From the NCBI RefSeq assembly GCF_037126175.1, contig NZ_CP146986.1:3686501-3750500 (forward strand): a stretch of DNA of 64,000 nt. Direction: 5' to 3'. The notes under the pieces are model-generated. The model searched no databases. It had not been told where the DNA came from and was given only the letters and a program-made list of their open reading frames with translations. Every line of letters begins with the position of its first letter. Positions within the stretch are counted from its first letter, which is position 1. The stretch is from Pseudomonas sp. RSB 5.4 (GTDB lineage Bacteria > Pseudomonadota > Gammaproteobacteria > Pseudomonadales > Pseudomonadaceae). The translations under genes and the position numbers were made by a program. Shown here in pieces: positions 25,980-33,657 of the stretch.

Positions 25980-27881
25980 CTACAACTTCGCCTGGCGCAC
26001 CGCGCCGCTGCGTGATTTGGCCATCGCCGCCAGACGCACCGCGACGTTTGCCGCACCATAACCGGCATAACCGTTTTTACGCTGGATGATCTCGAAAAAG
26101 AAGCGCCCCTCGAACGGCTCGGTGTACACGTGAAACAACTCGCCACCCTGCGCGTCACGGTCGTAGAGCACGTTGTAATACGCCAGTTCGCTGAGGAATT
26201 CGTCGTCAAAATCGAAGCGTGCGGCGAGGTCGTCGTAATAGTTGAGCGGAATATCCAGCAACGGCACACCGGCTTCTTTGGCGCGGCTGACTTCGGCGAA
26301 GATGTCATCACAATCGAAGGCGATGTGATGCACACCGGAACCGCGATAACTCGACAGCGCGTGGGAGATCGCGGTGTTACGGTTCTCCGAGATGTTCAGC
26401 GGCAGGCGGATCGAACTGTCACGGCTTCTCAGCGCCCGGCTCTTCACCAGCCCATACGGATCGGGCAGCACCACTTCATCGTCAGCCTCGAAATCCAGCA
26501 GGCTCTTGTAGAACAGCACCCAACTGTCGAGGCTGTCGGCCGGCAACGCCATGGCCATGTGATCGATGCGCTTGAGGCCGCCACGGGCCTGAGCGTTCGG
26601 CAGCAGATTGAAGTCGGTGCCATAGACATCCGCCGCTTCATCCACCAGATAAATCAGGCTGCCGTCCGGCGCACGCACCGCGGCCAGTTCCAGCTCGTTC
26701 GGGCCGACCAAGCCGCGATAGGGCTGGCCCTTGTAGGCGACCGCACGAGCGAGTGCGCTGGCGCTGTCCTTGACCCGCACGGCAGTGGCGCACAGCGACG
26801 GGCCATGGGCCTCGAAGAAACTGTGGCCAAACGAATACGGTTCGGCGTTGAGGATCAGGTTGATATCGCCCTGACGCAGCAGGCTCACGCTCTTGGAGCG
26901 GTGCTGCCCGGCCTTGACGAAGCCCAGCCGCTCCAGCCAGTTGCTCAGTTTGGCGCCGAGGCTTTCGTCGACGGCGAACTCAAGAAACTCGATGCCGTTG
27001 TACTCGCTGGCCTGTGGCGTTTCGAAGAGGATTTCGCGGTTGGCCACCGGCGTTGCTTGCTGTTCCAGGCGCTGACGGGTTTTCTCTTCCAGATACAGCA
27101 GCGAACGCAGACCATCGGCGGCATTCGCCCGCGGCGGTGCGGCGCGGAAACCATCGTTGAAGATCTCCAGCGACAACGGCCCGGTGTAGCCGCTCTGGAT
27201 GATCGGCGCGAGGAACCCCGGCAGATCGAATTCGCCCTGCCCCGGGAAGCAACGGAAATGCCGGCTCCATTCCAGAACATCCATGGCGAGGATCGGCGCG
27301 TCGGCCATTTGCACAAAGAAGATCTTGTCGCCGGGAATGTCGGCGATCGCGCCTGGATCACCTTTCAGCGACAAAGTGTGAAAGCTGTCGAGCAGCACGC
27401 CGAGGGCCGGGTGATCGGCCTGGCGAACGATGTCCCAGACCTGTTGATAAGTATTGACGTGCCGGCCCCAGGCCAGCGCTTCATAGCCGATGCGCAACCC
27501 GCGAGCGCCGGCCCGTTCGGCCAGCAGGCGCAGGTCATCGACGAGAATCCGTTGATCGCCGATGCTGTCCGCCGAGGCGTTGCTGCAGACCAACACCAGA
27601 TCGGTGCCCAGTTCCTGCATCAGGTCGAATTTGCGCTCGGCCCGCTCCAGATTGCGCGCCAGTCGATCACGGCGGCAGCCTTCAAAATCGCGGAACGGCT
27701 GGAACAGCGTGATGGCGATCCCCAGGTCAGCGCACATCTGCCTGATTTCCCGCGGGCTGCCGTCGTAATACAGAAGATCGTTCTCGAAAATCTCGACGCC
27801 GTCAAACCCGGCGGCGGCAATGGCTTCGAGCTTTTCCGGCAGGGTGCCGCTCAGGGAAACGGTGGCAATGGAACGCTGCAT
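25980..27881 (-). CDS. quiC: 3-dehydroshikimate dehydratase QuiC1 (TIM barrel fused to HPPD-like domain)
   Basis: A 633-residue enzyme that converts 3-dehydroshikimate to protocatechuate, linking hydroaromatics to the beta-ketoadipate pathway. Residues 1 to about 280 form a sugar-phosphate-isomerase-like TIM barrel (start IATVSLSGTLPEKLEAIAAA, then GFDGVEIFENDLL). Residues about 300-610 resemble 4-hydroxyphenylpyruvate dioxygenase, and its metal triad is apparent (His in IDHMAMALP, His in GVHHIAFDCDD, Glu in RFFFEIIQRK). This fusion is known as QuiC1 in Pseudomonas. GGGAG precedes the ATG. It diverges from an MFS gene across a 267-bp control region. Confidence 0.92.
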   Translation of the reverse strand: MQRSIATVSLSGTLPEKLEAIAAAGFDGVEIFENDLLYYDGSPREIRQMCADLGIAITLFQPFRDFEGCRRDRLARNLERAERKFDLMQELGTDLVLVCSNASADSIGDQRILVDDLRLLAERAGARGLRIGYEALAWGRHVNTYQQVWDIVRQADHPALGVLLDSFHTLSLKGDPGAIADIPGDKIFFVQMADAPILAMDVLEWSRHFRCFPGQGEFDLPGFLAPIIQSGYTGPLSLEIFNDGFRAAPPRANAADGLRSLLYLEEKTRQRLEQQATPVANREILFETPQASEYNGIEFLEFAVDESLGAKLSNWLERLGFVKAGQHRSKSVSLLRQGDINLILNAEPYSFGHSFFEAHGPSLCATAVRVKDSASALARAVAYKGQPYRGLVGPNELELAAVRAPDGSLIYLVDEAADVYGTDFNLLPNAQARGGLKRIDHMAMALPADSLDSWVLFYKSLLDFEADDEVVLPDPYGLVKSRALRSRDSSIRLPLNISENRNTAISHALSSYRGSGVHHIAFDCDDIFAEVSRAKEAGVPLLDIPLNYYDDLAARFDFDDEFLSELAYYNVLYDRDAQGGELFHVYTEPFEGRFFFEIIQRKNGYAGYGAANVAVRLAAMAKSRSGAVRQAKL

Positions 27882-27936
27882 GTTTCTACTCCCGGACTGC
27901 GCTGCAGTTTTTTACAGGGGATCGTTTTTTATCGTG

Positions 27937-27954
27937 AGGAAATTATTGGCTGCA
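27937..27954. promoter_or_regulatory. 18-bp promoter motif shared with the ABC operon
   Basis: AGGAAATTATTGGCTGCA matches 53277-53294 at 17 of 18 bases. Both copies lie in promoter regions of minus-strand operons. A nearby inverted relative, TTCAGCAGCAATTT, ends at 27973. The binding protein is unknown. Confidence 0.45.
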
Positions 27955-27978
27955 TCGTCTTCAGCAGCAATTTAAAGT

Positions 27979-27992
27979 GTACCAGCCGGTTA
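27979..27992. promoter_or_regulatory. shared motif GTACCAGCCGGTTA, candidate TetR operator
   Basis: Reverse-strand partner of 23705-23718 (12 of 14 bases identical), 98 bp upstream of quiC and 7 bp from a PcaR-type box. Confidence 0.5.
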
Positions 27993-27999
27993 GTTTTGC

Positions 28000-28014
28000 G
28001 TGCGATTATCGAAC
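28000..28014. promoter_or_regulatory. PcaR-type box between quiC and the MFS gene
   Basis: GTGCGATTATCGAAC is the exact reverse complement of the PcaR consensus GTTCGATAATCGCAC as I recall it, placed between divergent quiC and the transporter gene. It is nearly identical to the aroQ box. Confidence 0.65.
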
Positions 28015-28148
28015 ACTATGGCGTTTCGACGAATTGACGATTTTTCGTCCACTGCCCACCATCGACTTCACATTGAGTCCGGAAATGAACCTTCGGTCGC
28101 AGTGCGTGCAAACAACACCACATAACAAATTCAAAAACGGGTGGAACA

Positions 28149-29486
28149 ATGATTCCTTCACAGACTTCCCGCATGGCCCCGGCCATGAGCACTGCCACGG
28201 GTGGCATCGGCGACAAGATCCGCGGCGCCATGGCTGTCGGCAAGACCCGTTGGGGCATGCTGGCGCTGGTGTTTTTCGCCACGACCCTGAACTACATCGA
28301 CCGCGCCGCACTCGGCGTCATGCAGCCCATCCTCGCCAAGGAAATGAGCTGGACGGCGATGGATTACGCCAACATCAACTTCTGGTTTCAGGTCGGCTAC
28401 GCGATTGGTTTCGTCCTGCAGGGACGCCTGATCGACCGGGTCGGCGTGAAACGCGTGTTCTTCTGCGCAGTGCTACTCTGGAGCCTGGCCACCGGCGCCC
28501 ACGGTCTGGCGACGTCGGCCGTCGGCTTCATGGTCTGCCGGTTCATCCTCGGTCTCACCGAAGCGGCCAACTACCCGGCCTGCGTGAAAACCACACGCCT
28601 GTGGTTCCCGGCCGGTGAACGCGCAGTGGCTACCGGCATCTTCAACGCCGGGACCAACGTCGGCGCCATGTTCACGCCGATGCTGCTGCCGCTGATTCTC
28701 CACGTGTGGGGCTGGCAGGCGGCGTTCCTGTGCATGTCGGCACTCGGCGGGATCTGGCTGCTGTTCTGGGGCCTGAAATACTTCAACCCGGAAGACCATC
28801 CACGGGTGAAAAAATCCGAACTCGACTACATCCAGCAGGAAGTCGAACCGGAACAGGCCCGCGTACCGTTTTCACGCATCCTGCGCATGCGTGGCACCTG
28901 GGCGTTCGCCCTCGCCTATTCGCTGACGGCGCCGGTGTTCTGGTTCTACCTGTATTGGCTGCCGCCGTTTCTCAATCAGCAATACAACCTGGGCATCAAC
29001 GTGACCCAGATGGGCATTCCGCTGATCATCATCTACGTGACGGCCGACTTCGGCAGCGTCGGCGGCGGCATTCTGTCTTCGTTCCTGATCGGTCGCGGGA
29101 TGAACTCGATCAAGGCGCGGCTGCTGTCGATGTTCCTGTTCGCCTGCTGCATCATCGGCGTGGTCATGGCCGCCGGTTCGAGCAATCTGTGGGTCGCCGT
29201 CGCGGCAATCTCCCTGGCCATCGGCGCGCATCAGGCCTGGACCGCGAACATCTGGAGCCTGGTGATGGACTACACGCCCAAGCACATGATGAGCACGGTG
29301 TTCGGTTTCGGCGGTATGTGCGCAGCGATCGGCGGGATGTTCATGACCCAGATCGTCGGCCACATCCTGACCGTCACCAACAACAACTACACGGTGCTGT
29401 TCACCCTGATCCCGGCGATGTACTTCCTGGCGCTGACCTGGATGTACTTCATGGCGCCGCGCAAGATTCCAGACGTCACCGAGTAA
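28149..29486 (+). CDS. MFS transporter (ACS family), probable quinate/shikimate or protocatechuate uptake
   Basis: A 445-residue, 12-helix anion:cation symporter. Typical sequence: KTRWGMLALVFFATTLNYIDR in TM1, the loop GRLIDRVGVKRV, and GLTEAANYPACVK in TM4. It is divergent from quiC and shares its PcaR-type box, so uptake of a hydroaromatic acid is the likely role. A near-CA motif (AACAACAC at 28111) lies 30 bp before the ATG, which is preceded by GGGTGGA. The exact substrate is inferred only. Confidence 0.85.
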   Translation: MIPSQTSRMAPAMSTATGGIGDKIRGAMAVGKTRWGMLALVFFATTLNYIDRAALGVMQPILAKEMSWTAMDYANINFWFQVGYAIGFVLQGRLIDRVGVKRVFFCAVLLWSLATGAHGLATSAVGFMVCRFILGLTEAANYPACVKTTRLWFPAGERAVATGIFNAGTNVGAMFTPMLLPLILHVWGWQAAFLCMSALGGIWLLFWGLKYFNPEDHPRVKKSELDYIQQEVEPEQARVPFSRILRMRGTWAFALAYSLTAPVFWFYLYWLPPFLNQQYNLGINVTQMGIPLIIIYVTADFGSVGGGILSSFLIGRGMNSIKARLLSMFLFACCIIGVVMAAGSSNLWVAVAAISLAIGAHQAWTANIWSLVMDYTPKHMMSTVFGFGGMCAAIGGMFMTQIVGHILTVTNNNYTVLFTLIPAMYFLALTWMYFMAPRKIPDVTE

Positions 29487-29507
29487 CCCGGCCTGCACCA
29501 CCCTCCC

Positions 29508-29592
29508 CCTGTAGGAGCTGCGGCACGCTGCGATCTTTTGATCCTGTTTTTGAAGATCAAAAGATCGCAGCGTGCCGCAGCTCCTACACAGG
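29508..29592. repeat. paired REP-like element, class B
   Basis: Inverted pair of the TAGGAGCTGCGGCACGCTGC type with CTTTTGATC on the inner side of each arm, between the convergent MFS and DMT genes. It could serve as a transcript end. Confidence 0.8.
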
Positions 29593-29606
29593 GATTTGTG
29601 GGTCCT

Positions 29607-30485
29607 TCAGCGGCGGCTTTGCTGCCACGCCGCCGCCAGGCCGCTGCAGCAGATCACCGCGATCCCGATCACCGTCAACAGACTCGGCGTGTGATTGAAC
29701 ACCACCCACCCCAACAACCCGGCAAACACGATCTGGCAATAACCGAACGGCGCCAGGAATGCCGGCGCGGCATGGCGGAACGCCTGGGTCAGAAACAGGT
29801 GCGCGGTCATCCCGCAGCTGCCCAGCGCCAGCATCAACACGGCGTGAGACAACGTTGGCACTTGCCAGAAGAACGGCACCAGCGCACTCATCACCAAGGT
29901 GTTGCACAAGCCGGCGAAGAAGTTGCTGGTGGTGGGGCTGTCGACTTCTGCGAGCTTGCGCGTCAGCAGTTGATAGAAGCAGAAAAACAGCGCCGAACAG
30001 AATGGCAGCAACACCGCCGGGGTGAACAATTCGCCGCCCGGATGGACGATGATCAGCACTCCGATAAACCCGCAGATCACCGCGATCCACTGCCCGCGCG
30101 TTACCCTTTCCTTGAGCAGCGGCACCGACAGGGCCGTCACCAGCACCGGCGCAAGAAAGTTGACCGCCGTGGCCTCGGCCAGCGGGATGTACAGCAGCGC
30201 AGTGGTGAAAAACAGACTGGTGCCGAGCAGGCACAGCGCCCGCGCCAACTGCCACAACGGCCGTTTGGTGCGCAGCACGCGCAACCCCGACTGCGGCAGG
30301 AAAATCCCCGCCATCAGCAAGGTGTGCACCAGATACCGCGCCCACACCACCATGATGATCGGGTAGAAACCCGAAAGGTATTTCGACAGGGCGTCGTGGC
30401 TGGAGAACAGGAAAGTCGCCACGACAATCAGCAAGATCCCCTTGAAGGGTTGGTTGACACCAGAGAGCGGGGTGCTGACGGTCAT
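29607..30485 (-). CDS. DMT/EamA-family transporter
   Basis: A 292-residue membrane protein with ten hydrophobic helices arranged as two EamA halves (first half begins LIVVATFLFSSHDALSKYL; second contains FCSALFFCFYQLLTRKLAE). ATG 30485 with AAGGAA upstream is better than upstream in-frame starts. It begins the minus-strand side of the quinate region and may export or import a small metabolite. The substrate is not predictable from sequence. A TIM-barrel enzyme gene ends 116 bp upstream on the same strand. Confidence 0.85.
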   Translation of the reverse strand: MTVSTPLSGVNQPFKGILLIVVATFLFSSHDALSKYLSGFYPIIMVVWARYLVHTLLMAGIFLPQSGLRVLRTKRPLWQLARALCLLGTSLFFTTALLYIPLAEATAVNFLAPVLVTALSVPLLKERVTRGQWIAVICGFIGVLIIVHPGGELFTPAVLLPFCSALFFCFYQLLTRKLAEVDSPTTSNFFAGLCNTLVMSALVPFFWQVPTLSHAVLMLALGSCGMTAHLFLTQAFRHAAPAFLAPFGYCQIVFAGLLGWVVFNHTPSLLTVIGIAVICCSGLAAAWQQSRR

Positions 30486-30601
30486 CGGATTTCCTTGTGT
30501 TGCAAAAAAGATCAAAAATCTTCGCAGGCAAGTCTCGTCGCCACAGGAACAACATTGTCCCTGTGACAACGGGGTTGTCCGCAACAGGTGCGCAGCAGCG
30601 C

Positions 30602-31417
30602 TTAAAGCCGCGCCAACAACGCTCGGGTGCTATCCATCGCCATCTGCGCCCGCTGCAATCCACTCACGCCCTGCTCGAGCAATTTCACCGCAGGAATTTC
30701 CAGGCTCAACGCAAGATTAGTCGGCAGCGCTTTCAGCAACCCGAGCAAGTCACAATCGCCCTCGCCGGGAAACCGCCGCTCATTGCGCGCCTGACGCAAG
30801 ATCTCGGCCATGTCCGCCGGTCGCGGGCCCGCCACATCACACAATTGCGCATAACGCAGGCGCGCAGGCGCGACGTGGGCCAGATCCTCCAGCCGTGAGC
30901 CGGAGCGATCGAAATGAAAGGCATCGACCAGCACCGCGGCGTTTTCCCGGTCGGCATTGGCAACAATGCGCAACGCCTGCTTGAGGTTGCGCGCATCGGT
31001 CCAGGGCATGAACTCCAGGTGCGGATGCAAACCGTAAGGCGCCGCCAGATCACACAGCGCGGCAAAGTTGTCGGTGAGCCGTTGCTCGTCAGGATCATTG
31101 CCGGCGACCAGTAATTCACTGGCGCCGAACTCCGCGCCGACGGCCAGCAGCTTCTCGAAATCGGCGACCACGGTTTGCGGCTTCAAGCGCAGGATTTCCA
31201 CATCGAGCACAGCGATGCCAGTGTCGCGCAAACGCGCCAGCGTCTGACGCCGCAAATCAGCATCGGCCACCAACGGAAAGTGATATTCCTCGGGCGTCGC
31301 CGGCTCAAGACGCAGGCCGACATGGCTGTAACCGGCACGCGCCGCCACCTCGACCATTTGCGGTGGCGACAATTCGAGTACGGTGAGACTGGCCAGGGAC
31401 AGGATTCGTTCGTACAT
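30602..31417 (-). CDS. sugar-phosphate isomerase/epimerase-like TIM-barrel enzyme
   Basis: A 271-residue AP-endonuclease-2-type TIM barrel, the fold of inosose and ketose isomerases and dehydratases. Metal-ligand candidates are in LDVEIL, HLEFMPW, LVDAFHFDRSG, and the final SLEIP glutamate. The ATG at 31417 has GAGG 8 bp upstream and begins 2 bp after the preceding dehydrogenase stop, so the two genes form an operon. Inositol- or ring-polyol-type substrates would fit this pairing, but none is shown. Confidence 0.8.
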   Translation of the reverse strand: MYERILSLASLTVLELSPPQMVEVAARAGYSHVGLRLEPATPEEYHFPLVADADLRRQTLARLRDTGIAVLDVEILRLKPQTVVADFEKLLAVGAEFGASELLVAGNDPDEQRLTDNFAALCDLAAPYGLHPHLEFMPWTDARNLKQALRIVANADRENAAVLVDAFHFDRSGSRLEDLAHVAPARLRYAQLCDVAGPRPADMAEILRQARNERRFPGEGDCDLLGLLKALPTNLALSLEIPAVKLLEQGVSGLQRAQMAMDSTRALLARL

Positions 31418-31419
31418 GT

Positions 31420-32481
31420 TCAAGCCTCGACCACTGCAGGGGAACAGGCACGACCGCTGGCCGCCGCCTCGCGAATCGCCTCGACCAGCGCCAATGTTCG
31501 CGCGGCATCGGCGGCACTGACCAGCGGTTCGACTTCACGCCGCGCGACCTGCACAAAATGCTGCAGTTGCAAACGCAAGGCGTCACCGGCCGCGCAATGT
31601 TCCTGCACCGCGAGCAAAAGCTCGTGCCAACCGGCATCGACTTGATCGGCAGCGTAATGCCAGCGCTTGAGTTGCGGAATGCTCAGCGCCCCGGCGGTAC
31701 CCGCCAGCAGATAACACGGCTGGTCGACTTGACGCGGGTAGACCGGGTTCTCCCCGGAATTCAGCTCCCAGCTCCACGGCGCGGCGACCGCATCAGAACC
31801 GCTCAGCGTACCGAGTGCACCGTCGGCAAATTGCAGCAACAGCGCCACGCTGTCCTCGTTGGCAAAACCCCGCACCGCGTTGTCGGTGACGGCCTGCACC
31901 GATTGCACTTCACCGCACAGGTGACGCAGCAGATCGAGGTCGTGAATCAGATTGGTCAGCAACAGGCCCGCCCCCGGTTCACGGCGCCACGGGATCTCGA
32001 AATAACGGTCGGGTTTGCGTAACTGGAACAGCGCGGTAACCGTGGTCAGCCGCCCGAGCGCGCCGCTGCGCAACAACTCATGGGCCCGCACGATCAGCGG
32101 ATTGTGCCGCCGATGATGGCCGACCAGCACCGGCACGCCACAGCGTTTGACCGCCGCCACCAGCTCACGCACCTCATCCAGGTGCACGCCGACCGGTTTC
32201 TCCAGCAACACCGGAACCCCGGCGGCGAGGCAATCCAGGGCGGTGCTGACGTGCTGATTATTTGGATTGGCGACGATCACCGCGTCTGGCCGCGCCTGCT
32301 CCAGCATCTGCCGGTGATCGGCGAAATGCGCTACGCCCCACCGCCCCGCCAGCGCGGCAGCCTGCGGGCCGGGATCGGCCACTGCGCATAAGCGGGCTTC
32401 GTTGAGGGTTTGCAGGTGCTGGTAATGCTGCTGGCCCATGTTGCCAGCGCCGATCAGGGCGATACGAAGGGGCGGAGTCAA
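31420..32481 (-). CDS. Gfo/Idh/MocA-family dehydrogenase
   Basis: A 353-residue NAD(P)-dependent oxidoreductase. The Rossmann loop is ALIGAGNMGQQH (about residues 8-19), the catalytic lysine lies in LLEKPVG (about 91-97), and the substrate domain has HHRRHNPL and LLTNLIHDLDLLRHL with the expected His. It likely oxidises a cyclic or sugar polyol. A TTG start at 32481 is supported by AGAGGA 7-8 bp upstream. An AACAACAA motif precedes that ribosome site and an IclR-like site lies 50 bp upstream. Confidence 0.86.
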   Translation of the reverse strand: MTPPLRIALIGAGNMGQQHYQHLQTLNEARLCAVADPGPQAAALAGRWGVAHFADHRQMLEQARPDAVIVANPNNQHVSTALDCLAAGVPVLLEKPVGVHLDEVRELVAAVKRCGVPVLVGHHRRHNPLIVRAHELLRSGALGRLTTVTALFQLRKPDRYFEIPWRREPGAGLLLTNLIHDLDLLRHLCGEVQSVQAVTDNAVRGFANEDSVALLLQFADGALGTLSGSDAVAAPWSWELNSGENPVYPRQVDQPCYLLAGTAGALSIPQLKRWHYAADQVDAGWHELLLAVQEHCAAGDALRLQLQHFVQVARREVEPLVSAADAARTLALVEAIREAAASGRACSPAVVEA

Positions 32482-32498
32482 GACGCGATCCTCTTGTG

Positions 32499-32530
32499 AT
32501 TGTTGTTGGAAAAGTCACTCCAGCAACAAT
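32499..32530 (-). promoter_or_regulatory. inverted repeat containing a Crc/Hfq (CA) motif, leader of the Gfo/Idh gene
   Basis: Arms ATTGTTGTTGGA (32499-32510) and TCCAGCAACAAT (32519-32530) pair at 11 of 12 positions around 8 bp. On the transcript strand AACAACAA (32507-32500) is a perfect AAnAAnAA motif just upstream of AGAGGA. It may be an operator, a Crc/Hfq site, or both. Confidence 0.5.
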
Positions 32531-32547
32531 TTAGAACCACGTTCCAC
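32531..32547. promoter_or_regulatory. candidate IclR operator upstream of the Gfo/Idh gene
   Basis: TTAGAACCACGTTCCAC keeps the half-sites TTrGAA-N5-TTCCA of the perfect palindrome at 33615-33631, with the same spacing. Confidence 0.4.
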
Positions 32548-32609
32548 AATCAAACACCCAGTGATGGGAAAACCGTGCGAACACCGCACAACTTCATACC
32601 AACGCCTGA

Positions 32610-32698
32610 CCTGTAGGAGCTGCCGCAGGCTGCGATCTTTTGACTTTGTTTTTCAAGATCAAGATCAAAAGATCGCAGCCTTCGGCAGCTCCTACAGG
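32610..32698. repeat. paired REP-like element, class B
   Basis: Arms TAGGAGCTGCCGCAGGCTGC and its slightly diverged complement, with inner GATCTTTTGA sequences. It lies between the IclR gene stop and the Gfo/Idh promoter. Confidence 0.8.
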
Positions 32699-32705
32699 GG
32701 ATCGG

Positions 32706-33482
32706 TCAGATGAATAACTCAGACGCCAGGCTCGCCGCCGACAATTCCTCGGTGAACTTCACCAGCAACGGCGCCAATTCGTGCAGTCGCGCGCCGGGCA
32801 TCCGTGCGCTTGGTCCGGCAATGCTCAGTACGCCGATCACTCGCCCGTCAACCGGATGTTTGACCACCGCGGCAATCGCCGAGGTGCCCACCGCCGAACT
32901 TTCCTCGACACAGGCATAACCCTGTTCCCGCGCCAGGCGCAGGCGCTCCAGTAGTTCGATATTGGAACGCGGCGCATTCGGCCCGATGCCCACCGGTACT
33001 TCCGCGCCCTGGCGCTCGACCAGCGACAACGCCTCGGCATCGCTCATGCAGGCCAGCCACGCATGCCCGGAGGCGGTGTAGAACAGCGGCGCATCGCGCC
33101 CCATGTCCGGGTCATAACGCAAGCCCGTGCGTGCGCCCTGTGCCTTGGCGATCCAGGTCTGGCGCTCGCCGTCGATCACCCCCAGACGCACCAGTTCACC
33201 GGTTTCCTGCGCCAGTCGATCCAGCACCGGTTGCACGATGTCGGCACCGCTGCTCGACAGATACTGAAACCCCATCGCCACCAGTTTGGTCGACAGGTGA
33301 TAGCGCAAAGTGTCGGCATTCTGCCGCACGTAGCCCAGGCGAATCAGCTCGGCGAGCATCCGGTGAGTGGCACTTTTCGGGATGTCCAGTTGCTCGGCGA
33401 GGGTCTGCATCGGCAGCCCGCGCGGCTCACTGGTGAGGCTTTCGAGCACGCTGAAAACCCGTTCGATCTGACTGCCGGCCAT
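32706..33482 (-). CDS. IclR-family transcriptional regulator
   Basis: A 258-residue regulator with an N-terminal winged helix (SQIERVFSVLESL..LPMQTLAEQLDIPKSATHRM, about residues 3-43) and a C-terminal GAF-like effector domain (TGELVRLGVIDGE; YTASGHAWLA; SIAGPSARMP). I chose the ATG at 33482 as family members start just before the helix; the ribosome site is weak. It diverges from the flavoprotein gene, and a perfect 17-bp palindrome in the gap is its likely operator. The effector is probably the substrate of the neighbouring enzymes. Confidence 0.87.
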   Translation of the reverse strand: MAGSQIERVFSVLESLTSEPRGLPMQTLAEQLDIPKSATHRMLAELIRLGYVRQNADTLRYHLSTKLVAMGFQYLSSSGADIVQPVLDRLAQETGELVRLGVIDGERQTWIAKAQGARTGLRYDPDMGRDAPLFYTASGHAWLACMSDAEALSLVERQGAEVPVGIGPNAPRSNIELLERLRLAREQGYACVEESSAVGTSAIAAVVKHPVDGRVIGVLSIAGPSARMPGARLHELAPLLVKFTEELSAASLASELFI

Positions 33483-33614
33483 GGGGAAATCCAAGTGAAA
33501 TTTTGCCGATTCTAGAAGACATCTCACACAAAGCGAAATCCGGAACTGGCCGGGCGATTACCGCCCACTTTACTGAAACAAGCCTTGTTGCAGCCACGCT
33601 TCATTGGTTATTTT

Positions 33615-33631
33615 TTGGAATTCAATTCCAA
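33615..33631. promoter_or_regulatory. perfect 17-bp palindrome, candidate IclR operator
   Basis: TTGGAATT-C-AATTCCAA, 27 bp before the flavoprotein start and between it and the divergent IclR gene. IclR-family sites often have this TGGAAnnnnnTTCCA form. Confidence 0.6.
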
Positions 33632-33657
33632 TAAACCCAGCTGCGGAGCTTTGCCTG

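Noticed and set aside
26130..28037. 635-codon open frame opposite quiC
   Set aside because: Shadow of quiC; its end runs over the regulatory region and PcaR-type box. No family resemblance.
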